Assembly (NCBI GenBank): GCA_016792865.1
Contig: JAEUMJ010000153.1
Span: 1-44,595, forward strand
DNA from: Hyphomicrobiales bacterium
GTDB taxonomy: Bacteria > Pseudomonadota > Alphaproteobacteria > Rhizobiales > Aestuariivirgaceae
Length of the DNA stretch: 44,595 nt
Direction of reading: 5' to 3'
Part shown: in pieces, positions 8,000 through 14,771 of the stretch
Position numbering within the stretch: the stretch's first letter is position 1
Layout: every line of letters starts with the position of its first letter
The notes under the pieces: generated by a model
What the model was told of the DNA's origin: nothing
What the model saw: the letters and a program-made list of their open reading frames with translations, nothing else
The model's database searches: none
Translations under genes and position numbers: made by a program

Positions 8000-8017
8000 C
8001 CCAAGACCGGAATTCCC

Positions 8018-9451
8018 GTGCGCCGCAATCGCAAAGTCAAAATCCTGGCGACGCTGGGACCGGCCTCCTCAAGCCCGGACATGATCGAGAAGTTGTTCGT
8101 GGCCGGCGTTGATGTGTTCCGCATCAACATGAGCCACACCAATCACGATCTGCTCAAGACCCTTTACGGCCATATCCGCGCCGTTGAAGCCAAGCTTGAA
8201 CGCCCCATCGGTGTGCTCTGCGACCTTCAGGGACCGAAGATCCGCATCGACACCTTTGCCGACAAGGAAGTGCGCATCCACGCGGGCGATACCTTCGTGT
8301 TCGACACCGATCCCACGCCCGGCGACCAGATCCGCGTGCACCTGCCGCATCCCGAAATCTTTGCTGCCGCCAAGGTGGGAGACAGCCTCCTGCTGAACGA
8401 TGGCCGCCTGCGGGTGGAAATCACCGAAGCCACGCCGAGCCGCCTCACCACCAAGGTGATCTTCGGCGGCGTGCTGTCCAACCGCAAGGGCGTGAACCTG
8501 CCCGACACGGTGATCCCCATCCCGGCCCTCACCAAGAAAGACCGGGCTGACCTTGAAGCCGCCGCCTCCATCGGCGCTGACTGGATTGCGCTGTCCTTCG
8601 TTCAGCGCCCTGAGGACGTGGCCGAGGCGAAGAAGCTGGTTGCAGGCCGCGCCGCCGTGATGGCCAAGATCGAAAAGCCCTCGGCCCTCACCTGCCTCGA
8701 CGACATTCTCAAGATCGCCGACGGCATCATGGTGGCGCGTGGGGATCTCGGCGTGGAGCTTCCGATTGAATCCGTTCCTGCCCGCCAGAAGCAGATTACC
8801 CGCGCGGCGCGCCGCTATGGCCGCCCCGTTGTGGTGGCAACGCAGATGCTGGAATCGATGATCGAAGAGCCGGTGCCGACCCGCGCCGAAGTGTCGGATG
8901 TCGCGACTGCCGTTTATGAAGGTGCAGACGCGGTCATGCTGTCTGCCGAAAGCGCCAGCGGCAAGTGGCCTGAAAAGGCCGTGCAGACCATGGATCGCGT
9001 GGCACAAACAGTGGAAGGCGACTCCCACTACGGCGGCATCATCCATGCCCAGCGCACCGAGCCGGAAGCCACTGTGGCCGACGCGATTTCTGCCGCCGCC
9101 CGCACAATTGCCGAGACGCTCGAAGTCCCGGCCATCGTCTGTTACACGGGCTCCGGTTCCACCGGTCTCCGCATTGCGCGTGAGCGCCCCAACCTGCCGG
9201 TTCTTGCCCTCACCCCCGTGGCGGGAACGGCGCGGCGGCTTTCATTGGCCTGGGGCATTCATACGGTGCTCACCGAAGACGCCTCGTCCATCGATGAGAT
9301 GTTCTCGCGTGCCGGTGAGATTGCCTGCCGCGAGGGCTTCACCAAGCCGGGCGACCGCATCCTCATTTCAGCAGGTGTGCCGATCGGCACGCCGGGCACC
9401 ACGAACATGCTCCGTGTCGCCACCATTGGCCGCGACGGCAAGGGCGTCTGA
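8018..9451 (+). CDS. pyk: Pyruvate kinase
   Basis: This 477-residue cytoplasmic glycolytic enzyme converts phosphoenolpyruvate and ADP to pyruvate and ATP. It has the family start MRRNRKVKILATLGPASS, the substrate region CDLQGPKIR, the beta-barrel B domain (about 70-165), and the catalytic lysine segment MAKIEKPSA followed by GIMVARGDLGVELP, which holds the metal-binding acidic residues. A C-terminal domain extends from about 345 to 477. Length is normal. Translation starts at a GTG that aligns with the conserved N-terminus. It follows the DUF1036 gene by 18 nt and converges on an acetyltransferase gene. Confidence 0.97.
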   Translation: MRRNRKVKILATLGPASSSPDMIEKLFVAGVDVFRINMSHTNHDLLKTLYGHIRAVEAKLERPIGVLCDLQGPKIRIDTFADKEVRIHAGDTFVFDTDPTPGDQIRVHLPHPEIFAAAKVGDSLLLNDGRLRVEITEATPSRLTTKVIFGGVLSNRKGVNLPDTVIPIPALTKKDRADLEAAASIGADWIALSFVQRPEDVAEAKKLVAGRAAVMAKIEKPSALTCLDDILKIADGIMVARGDLGVELPIESVPARQKQITRAARRYGRPVVVATQMLESMIEEPVPTRAEVSDVATAVYEGADAVMLSAESASGKWPEKAVQTMDRVAQTVEGDSHYGGIIHAQRTEPEATVADAISAAARTIAETLEVPAIVCYTGSGSTGLRIARERPNLPVLALTPVAGTARRLSLAWGIHTVLTEDASSIDEMFSRAGEIACREGFTKPGDRILISAGVPIGTPGTTNMLRVATIGRDGKGV

Positions 9452-9476
9452 GCCGCCCCCTCGTTCGGCGGCCGGC

Positions 9477-10022
9477 TTACCTCAACTGCCGCTCCGGCGG
9501 CTTGCTGTCGCCCGCACCAAGCGACCGCTGCATGTAGACCGTGTCGAGCCAGCGGCCGAATTTCCAGCCCACGGATTTCATTCGCCCTGCGTGCTCGAAA
9601 CCTGCCTTCTCGTGCACCGCGATGGACGCAGGCTCGCCGCCGCCGATGACGGCAATGATCTGCCGGAAGCCACGGGCCTCGGCCTCCTTCACAAGTTCTG
9701 TAAGCAAGGCCGTGCCGACGCCCTCGCCACGGCGGCTTGAGGCCACATAGATCGAGTTCTCGCAGGAATTGGCATAGGCCGGGCGGTCGCGGAACTGTGT
9801 CACGTAGGCGTAACCCACAACGCTGCCGCCCTTCTCTGCCACCAGGAACGGCCAGTGTCGGCCCACGCACTCGTTCAGCCGGTCGAGGGTTGCCGCGTGG
9901 GAACGCGGAACGGTGTCGAAACTGGCCGTGCCGTGCAGCACATGATCGGCATAGATCGAGGTGATGGCAGCAACGTCTTCGGCTTGCGCGTTGCGAATGG
10001 TGAGTGCTCCGGTCTTTGCCAT
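9477..10022 (-). CDS. GNAT N-acetyltransferase, phosphinothricin acetyltransferase-like
   Basis: A 181-residue cytoplasmic GNAT enzyme. It has the N-terminal strand TIRNAQAEDVAAITSIYADHV, the acetyl-CoA-binding loop RRGEGVGTAL at about 97-107, and the C-terminal VHEKAGFEHAGRMKSVGWKFGRWLDT typical of the Pat/Bar (phosphinothricin acetyltransferase) subgroup. Housekeeping members of this subgroup often acetylate methionine sulfoximine or related amino acids; the substrate here is not known. The ATG at 10022 lies 7 nt after the TPR gene stop, so the two form an operon. An upstream ATG at 10055 would overlap that gene and add residues foreign to the family. Confidence 0.85.
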   Translation of the reverse strand: MAKTGALTIRNAQAEDVAAITSIYADHVLHGTASFDTVPRSHAATLDRLNECVGRHWPFLVAEKGGSVVGYAYVTQFRDRPAYANSCENSIYVASSRRGEGVGTALLTELVKEAEARGFRQIIAVIGGGEPASIAVHEKAGFEHAGRMKSVGWKFGRWLDTVYMQRSLGAGDSKPPERQLR

Positions 10023-10029
10023 TGCCGCG

Positions 10030-10644
10030 TCAGAGTTCAGGGCGCTCTTTTTCAAGGAGCTGCACCTTGTCCTTCACGCCCGCCATGAAGGGATTCATGC
10101 TCAGCGCCTCCCGATAGGCCGCCAGCGCCTCATCGGGCTTGCCCTCCGCTTCATAGATCATGCCCCGCCCCGCAAGCGCCCCGAAGTGCCGTGGCTCCAG
10201 TTCCAGCACCTTGTCGATGTCGGCCAGCGCCTTGGCATAGCGTTTGGCGAGATAGTTCAGGGTGGCGCGGCGGTTCCATGCCTCGGCATATTCGGGCCGC
10301 GCCTTCAGCAGCCGGTCGAGGATCATTTCGGCAGTCTCGAATTCTTCCGCATTCATGGCCTTGGTGGCCTGCGAGAGCAGCACTTCGGCAGTCACTGAAT
10401 CATTGCGGCCCCAGGTGGCCCAGATCCGCTTCTCGACATTGGCGGCACGGGCCTCGGCCCCTTCTCCGTGCAGCATGCCGAAGAGCCGGTCCAGTTCCTC
10501 GGCACGGATGGCGGCAGGTTTCTTGGCGATTTTCCGGGCAGGCGCGGGCGTGGCCTGCGGGGCCGGATCGGAGGGGCTGTCCTGGGCGGCTGCCGGAGCA
10601 GTCGCGAGGGCGAGGATCAGGGCGGTGGTGCGGAGTGCCTTCAT
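10030..10644 (-). CDS. Exported tetratricopeptide-repeat protein
   Basis: This 204-residue protein starts with a signal peptide (MKALRTTALILALATAPAAA, about 20 residues), then a Pro/Ala-rich linker, then about three TPR units at residues 85-195. One TPR contains AWNRRATLNYLAKRYAKALADIDKVLEL, described here only in part, and the last contains EGKPDEALAAYREAL. TPRs mediate protein contacts, so a periplasmic scaffold role is likely but the partner is unknown. The start at 10644 is fixed by the signal peptide; no good ribosome binding site is visible. The acetyltransferase gene follows at 7 nt. The rpmJ terminator region lies directly upstream. Confidence 0.8.
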   Translation of the reverse strand: MKALRTTALILALATAPAAAQDSPSDPAPQATPAPARKIAKKPAAIRAEELDRLFGMLHGEGAEARAANVEKRIWATWGRNDSVTAEVLLSQATKAMNAEEFETAEMILDRLLKARPEYAEAWNRRATLNYLAKRYAKALADIDKVLELEPRHFGALAGRGMIYEAEGKPDEALAAYREALSMNPFMAGVKDKVQLLEKERPEL

Positions 10645-10671
10645 GGGGCGACTATGACACAAAAAATCCGC

Positions 10672-10710
10672 CACAAAAACGGCAACCGCGCCGGGCGGGG
10701 CCCAGCGCGG
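10672..10710 (-). terminator. Terminator of rpmJ
   Basis: On the minus strand CCGCGC-T-GGGC and GCCC-G-GCGCGG form an 11-bp stem (with one U-G pair) around the loop CCC, at 10686-10710. A T-rich stretch TTGCCGTTTTTG follows. The T-run is displaced by five bases, so efficiency is uncertain. Confidence 0.6.
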
Positions 10711-10736
10711 CGCCAATTCATACGGAAGGTTTGATC

Positions 10737-10862
10737 TTAGCCCTGACGCGCCTTGAAGCGCGGGTTGGTCTTGTTGATGATGTAGACGCGACCCTTGCGA
10801 CGGATCAGCTTGTTGTCGCGGTGGCGCTTCATCAGACCCTTGAGGGAATTGCGGACTTTCAT
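10737..10862 (-). CDS. rpmJ: 50S ribosomal protein L36
   Basis: This short gene encodes 41 residues beginning [19 protein letters not shown] and ending [12 protein letters not shown], which is L36 of the alphaproteobacterial type. It contains no cysteine, so it is a zinc-independent (C-minus) form; the classic L36 uses three Cys and one His to bind zinc. L36 binds 23S rRNA in the large subunit. AGGTGAT is placed 6-12 nt before the ATG at 10862. The gene has its own near-consensus promoter and a downstream terminator, so it is a single-gene transcription unit. Confidence 0.96.
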   Translation of the reverse strand: MKVRNSLKGLMKRHRDNKLIRRKGRVYIINKTNPRFKARQG

Positions 10863-10877
10863 GGAAATCACCTATAG

Positions 10878-10894
10878 AAGCGGAACATCCGCTT
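10878..10894 (-). repeat. Hairpin next to the rpmJ ribosome binding site
   Basis: AAGCGG and CCGCTT pair perfectly over 6 bp around a 5-nt loop. In the rpmJ mRNA this hairpin sits just upstream of the AGGTGAT ribosome binding site. It may influence translation; no known leader motif was recognised. Confidence 0.35.
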
Positions 10895-10911
10895 GCTTGA
10901 ATTCGGGCCTT

Positions 10912-10940
10912 TCCATAGTCACGCCCCGGCAAGCTGTCAA
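10912..10940 (-). promoter_or_regulatory. rpmJ: Sigma-70 promoter of rpmJ
   Basis: On the minus strand TTGACA (10940-10935) is a perfect -35 box. A 17-nt spacer leads to TATGGA (10917-10912) as the -10. Transcription would start about 40 nt before the rpmJ ATG. Confidence 0.7.
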
Positions 10941-10965
10941 CCACTCCGTCCGATGTTACGCCGCC

Positions 10966-11187
10966 ATGTTCGCCATTGCAATTACCCCTGAATTTTCAAT
11001 GACTTTCGCCCTCTTCGCCGCCTCCGTTGCCGGACTGGGTTCGCTGGCCTGGCTGGAGAAGCGCCCCAGGGACAAGCTGCAACCGCGGCTTCTGCCCACG
11101 ACTCCCCTGATGCTCGTGGCGGGATTCGTGGCGCTGTTGGCCCTCGTCCACCTGGTCAACCTCGCGGGCGTCCATACCGGGCGATAA
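10966..11187 (+). CDS. Small two-helix membrane protein
   Basis: An open frame of 73 residues (or 62 from the internal ATG at 10999). It has two hydrophobic segments: FALFAASVAGLGSLAWL near the N-terminus and LMLVAGFVALLALVHLVNL near the C-terminus, separated by the charged loop EKRPRDKLQPRLLP. The ending HLVNLAGVHTGR resembles a small conserved hypothetical protein that I recall from other Hyphomicrobiales, which supports the gene being real. Neither start has a good ribosome binding site. It is divergent from rpmJ and convergent with matB. Function is unknown. Confidence 0.65.
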   Translation: MFAIAITPEFSMTFALFAASVAGLGSLAWLEKRPRDKLQPRLLPTTPLMLVAGFVALLALVHLVNLAGVHTGR

Positions 11188-11218
11188 CACCCCCTGCCGC
11201 TTCGCCGGGGCGGCGGTG

Positions 11219-12793
11219 CTACCCGAACAATCCCTTCCACCGGTCCCGCAGCGCCGCCTTCTGGACCTTGCCCATGGTGTTGCGCGGCAATTCATCGATC
11301 ACGAGGATGCGCTTCGGGCACTTGAAGGCAGCAAGTTGCCGGCGCAGTTCCGCAATCATCGCAGTCTCGTCCAGCGCCGCGCCCGGCCTTGCCACCACGG
11401 CCGCGGTGACCGCCTCGCCGAAATCAGGATGCGGCACGCCGAAGACAGCCGACTCCAGCACACCGGGCAAGGCGTCAATGGCGAGTTCGATTTCCTTCGG
11501 ATAGACATTGAAGCCGCCGGTGATCACCAGATCCTTGGCGCGGCCGGAAATGGTGACGTAACCATCGCCGGACACCCGGCCCATGTCACCGGTGATGAAC
11601 CAGCCATCGCTTGTGAAGTCCTCAGCCGTCTTCTGAGGATTGCGCCAATAGCCCTTGAAAACATTGGGGCCTTTCACCTCGATCATGCCATCCGTTTCGG
11701 CTGCGAGAGGCGCATGGGTCTGTGGGTCGGCGACGCGCACATGGATGTGTGGCAGCGGCAGCCCGACCGTGCCCGCCCGGCGCTCTCCGGCATAGGGGTT
11801 CGAGGTGTTCATGCTTGTTTCGGTCATGCCGTAGCGTTCGAGAATGGCGTGGCCGGTCCGCGCCGCGAATTCACGGTGGGTTTCCGCCAGCAGGGGCGCA
11901 GAACCGGAGATGAACAGGCGCATGTGCCGCGTTGCTTCGCAGCTCAGCCCATCGTGCTGCAACAGGCGGGTATAGAATGTCGGGACGCCCATCAGGCATG
12001 TGGCCTGCGACATGAGGCGCATCACGGCGTCGGCATCGAAAGCGCGACGGAAGAGAATGCGCCCGCCCGACAGCAGCAGCGTGTTGGTGGCAACGAACAG
12101 GCCGTGGGTGTGGTAGACGGGAAGCGCGTGGATGAGCACGTCCGCTTTCGTGAAAGCCCATGCCTCCACCAGCGCCAGGGCGTTGGAGGCGAGGTTGCCG
12201 TTGCTCAGCATCGCGCCCTTGGAGCGGCCCGTGGTGCCGGAGGTATAGAGGATGGCCGCGAGATCGTCCCATGACGAGCCGTGATCGGCGATCATGCCGG
12301 TTGCGCCATCCACCAGTGTGCCGCCGCCGGCATCGTCGAGCGTGAGCAAGGCCGCCTTGTGGCGGTCGGCGAGCGCCTGCAAGCCAGGAGCACGCTGCGG
12401 CGAGACGACAAGCACGGCAGGTTCAGCATCCTCGACGAAATACGAGACCTCGGCGGCGGTATAGGCCGTGTTGAGAGGCAGGAACACGAAACCGCCACGG
12501 ACGCAGGCCCAGAACAATGCAATTGCTTCCGGGCTTTTTTCGACCTGCACGGCGATCCGGTCGGCAGGCCGGGCACCCGCCAGCTTCAGCCCGGACGCCA
12601 GCCTTCCGGCCAGCGCCCAGAATTCGGCAAAGGTGAAAACCCGGCCGTCGTCACATTCGAGGAAAGGCCGCCCTGCGTCGCCACCATGCGATGCTGCGAG
12701 TTCCGCCAGGTTCCGGGCGGAAAGACCGTCGGCCCAGCCTGCCATCAGCACGGCATCAAAGCTGTTCGAGGATTGTCTCGGCTCCGGAGACAT
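11219..12793 (-). CDS. matB: Malonyl-CoA synthetase
   Basis: A 524-residue acyl-CoA synthetase (AMP-forming) that activates malonate with ATP and CoA. The P-loop YTSGTTGRSKG is at 183-193, the A5-type motif RYGMTETSMNTSNPY follows, and the C-terminal catalytic Lys509 is in TMGKVQK. The TETSMNTSNPY stretch and the VQVEKSPEA region are typical of MatB and not of general acyl-CoA ligases. The ATG at 12793 overlaps the peroxiredoxin stop by 38 nt; an ATG at 12745 would remove the overlap and 16 residues, and also fits the family. No malonyl-CoA decarboxylase is next to it. It is the last gene of a minus-strand operon. Confidence 0.9.
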   Translation of the reverse strand: MSPEPRQSSNSFDAVLMAGWADGLSARNLAELAASHGGDAGRPFLECDDGRVFTFAEFWALAGRLASGLKLAGARPADRIAVQVEKSPEAIALFWACVRGGFVFLPLNTAYTAAEVSYFVEDAEPAVLVVSPQRAPGLQALADRHKAALLTLDDAGGGTLVDGATGMIADHGSSWDDLAAILYTSGTTGRSKGAMLSNGNLASNALALVEAWAFTKADVLIHALPVYHTHGLFVATNTLLLSGGRILFRRAFDADAVMRLMSQATCLMGVPTFYTRLLQHDGLSCEATRHMRLFISGSAPLLAETHREFAARTGHAILERYGMTETSMNTSNPYAGERRAGTVGLPLPHIHVRVADPQTHAPLAAETDGMIEVKGPNVFKGYWRNPQKTAEDFTSDGWFITGDMGRVSGDGYVTISGRAKDLVITGGFNVYPKEIELAIDALPGVLESAVFGVPHPDFGEAVTAAVVARPGAALDETAMIAELRRQLAAFKCPKRILVIDELPRNTMGKVQKAALRDRWKGLFG

Positions 12794-13238
12794 TCACGCC
12801 CGACTTCTCTTCCACGTTCAGCGTCTTCACCACGCCGTTCTCAACAATCATGGAATAGCGGCGCGAGCGGTGCCCCATGCCCGCGACGGCGAGATCGATG
12901 TCCAGACCCACGGCCTTGGCGAAGGCCGCATTGCCGTCAGCAAGCATGAGGATCTTGCCGTCAGCCCCGGAAGCCTTGGCCCAGGCATTCATGACATGCA
13001 CGTCGTTCACCGAGGTGCAGGCGATGGTATCCACACCCTTGGCCTTGATCTGCTCGCAGGCGGCCACGAAGCCGGGCAGGTGGTTCATGGAGCATGTGGG
13101 CGTGAATGCGCCCGGAACGGCAAAGAGGACCACCTTGCGGCCATTGAAGATCACATCGGTTGCGAGCTTCTGCTGGCCGTCGGCCGTCATGGTGTTGAAT
13201 TCGGCTTGCGGCAGGCGGTCGCCAGTCTTGATCGTCAT
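12756..13238 (-). CDS. Peroxiredoxin, Prx5 type
   Basis: This 160-residue cytoplasmic thiol peroxidase carries the Prx5-family peroxidatic motif PGAFTPTCS with Cys49. Other cysteines are Cys61 and Cys74, one of which may resolve the disulfide. The conserved arginine segment GHRSRRYSMIVENG and the C-terminal SGAETILEQL fit the family, and length is normal. It reduces hydrogen peroxide and organic peroxides, usually with glutaredoxin or thioredoxin as donor. GGAG lies 5 nt before the ATG. It stands 32 nt after a DsbD-N-like gene and overlaps matB, so the three are probably one transcript. Confidence 0.93.
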   Translation of the reverse strand: MTIKTGDRLPQAEFNTMTADGQQKLATDVIFNGRKVVLFAVPGAFTPTCSMNHLPGFVAACEQIKAKGVDTIACTSVNDVHVMNAWAKASGADGKILMLADGNAAFAKAVGLDIDLAVAGMGHRSRRYSMIVENGVVKTLNVEEKSGVNVSGAETILEQL

Positions 13239-13270
13239 GATCGCTCCATGGGTTGAAAGAGGAACAGGGC

Positions 13271-14083
13271 TTAACTGACCGTCACGGTCTGCTCAAGTCC
13301 CCCCGCGGCTTCGCCGCCCTGTGTGACAAAGGTCATACGGAGCGGTTTGTTCCTGAGTTCACCGGCAGATTTCGCGCCATTTACCTTGAGGCGGGCGCGA
13401 CGCTGCCCGTCGCTCCACACCGGCGGCAGGAAGAAGTGCATGGCACTGCCCTCGACGAAGACGTCCTTTGCCGGTCGGGACAACGCCACGTCAATGAAAA
13501 CACCATCGTCCTCGACCGCCGCGACGAATGAGACAATCGTGCCTTGCCGGGGCACCTTCGCTTGCCAGCCCGCCAGCAACGCAGTCTCGCGGGTGGCAAC
13601 GCCAACGGGTTCCAGTGTGAGATCCTGGGCAACGGGAACGGGAATGCAAACCGTTTCACATATGCCCACAAAGGCCGAGACAGCCGCCTGCACCCGTACT
13701 GCGCGATCGGCAGGGGTCAGGGTCCACGGAAAGATCACCTCATCCTTGTAGCCAATCGCCTCGCCGTCCTCGCTGGCGATGCGCTGCGGCAAGGGACAGG
13801 AGAAGGCGAACGCCGCGATGTTGCCGCCCTGGACCTCGATTGACGGGGGAATTCCGCCCGCGCCCGGCACGCGCCAATAGGTTTTCCAGCCGGGATTCAT
13901 GACGATGTGAAGCCCGCCCAGATAAACGCTGCCATCGAAACCGGCAGAAAATATACGCGCCTCATAGGGCTTGGCCGCTGCGGCGCACGCCGTACCCCAA
14001 AAGACAGGCAGGGCGGGCACTGCAGCAAGGATTTTTCGCCGTGAGATGGAACCGGCAGGCAGGTCAGGACGCTTTTGGGTCAT
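13271..14083 (-). CDS. Tat-exported DsbD N-terminal-domain protein
   Basis: A 270-residue periplasmic protein with a twin-arginine signal (SISRRKILAAVPALPVF, residues 12-28). The rest matches the DsbD N-terminal (disulfide corrector) domain family, with the paired cysteines in GICETVCIPV (Cx3C) at about 141-145. The membrane and thioredoxin parts of full DsbD are absent, so it must receive electrons from another protein. Tat export suggests folding or cofactor insertion before export, which is unusual for this fold. The ATG at 14083 fits the signal sequence. The peroxiredoxin gene is next, which supports a thiol-redox role. Confidence 0.82.
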   Translation of the reverse strand: MTQKRPDLPAGSISRRKILAAVPALPVFWGTACAAAAKPYEARIFSAGFDGSVYLGGLHIVMNPGWKTYWRVPGAGGIPPSIEVQGGNIAAFAFSCPLPQRIASEDGEAIGYKDEVIFPWTLTPADRAVRVQAAVSAFVGICETVCIPVPVAQDLTLEPVGVATRETALLAGWQAKVPRQGTIVSFVAAVEDDGVFIDVALSRPAKDVFVEGSAMHFFLPPVWSDGQRRARLKVNGAKSAGELRNKPLRMTFVTQGGEAAGGLEQTVTVS

Positions 14084-14180
14084 GGGTCAGAACATAATCC
14101 GCCCGTCCCTCACCTTCCAGTCACCAGTGCGTCAACCCTTTCCTTTGCGGATTGCCGAAAGCCGCACTACATTCAGCCAC

Positions 14181-14762
14181 ATGTCATCCTTCACCAGCCT
14201 TGCCGGAAAACTGCTGATTGCGATGCCTTCGATCAGCGATCCGAACTTCGAACGTTCGGTTGTGTTTCTCTGTGCCCACAGCGAACAGGGCGCCATGGGC
14301 TTCGTGGTGAACAAGCCGGCCCCGCTGACGGTGTTCTCCGACCTCCTCGAAAAGACCGATCTCGCGGAGAACCTCGACACCGTGCCTGAAGACGTGATGC
14401 GCATTCCCATCCGGCTTGGCGGGCCAGTCGAGACCTTTCGCGGCTTCGTGCTGCACAGCCCCGATTATCCCGCCGATGACACCAGCCTCGTGGTCGGCGG
14501 CAGTTATGTTGTCTCTGCCACGCTCAGCGTGCTCACCGACATTGCCCATGGCCGCGGACCGGCCCAGAAGCTGATTGCACTCGGTTATGCAGGATGGTCG
14601 CCGGGACAGCTCGAAAACGAGATCCTGCACAATGGCTGGCTGCATTGCGACGCCGAACCTTCACTGATTTACGAAGCTGATCTCGACATCACCCATGCCC
14701 GCGCACTGGCGAAGCTGGGTATCGACCCGCGCATGCTGTCAAGCGAAGCGGGCCACGGCTAG
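14181..14762 (+). CDS. yqgE: YqgE/AlgH family protein
   Basis: A 193-residue protein with the complete YqgE/AlgH pattern: LAGKLLIAMPSISDPNFERS at the N-terminus, then GAMGFVVNKP, the GGPVETFRGFVLHS core, and GYAGWSPGQLENEI. The family is widespread in proteobacteria and its biochemical role is not settled; AlgH was originally linked to alginate regulation in Pseudomonas. The ATG at 14181 matches the family start; the frame stays open upstream but that part is unrelated. It is divergent from the DsbD-N-like gene and convergent with the EAL gene, ending 9 nt before it. Confidence 0.92.
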   Translation: MSSFTSLAGKLLIAMPSISDPNFERSVVFLCAHSEQGAMGFVVNKPAPLTVFSDLLEKTDLAENLDTVPEDVMRIPIRLGGPVETFRGFVLHSPDYPADDTSLVVGGSYVVSATLSVLTDIAHGRGPAQKLIALGYAGWSPGQLENEILHNGWLHCDAEPSLIYEADLDITHARALAKLGIDPRMLSSEAGHG

Positions 14763-14771
14763 CGCCACGGC

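Noticed and set aside
9452-9472. GCCGCC / GGCGGC repeat between pyk and the convergent acetyltransferase gene as a terminator
   Set aside because: The stem is only 6 bp with a 9-nt loop and no T-run on either side.
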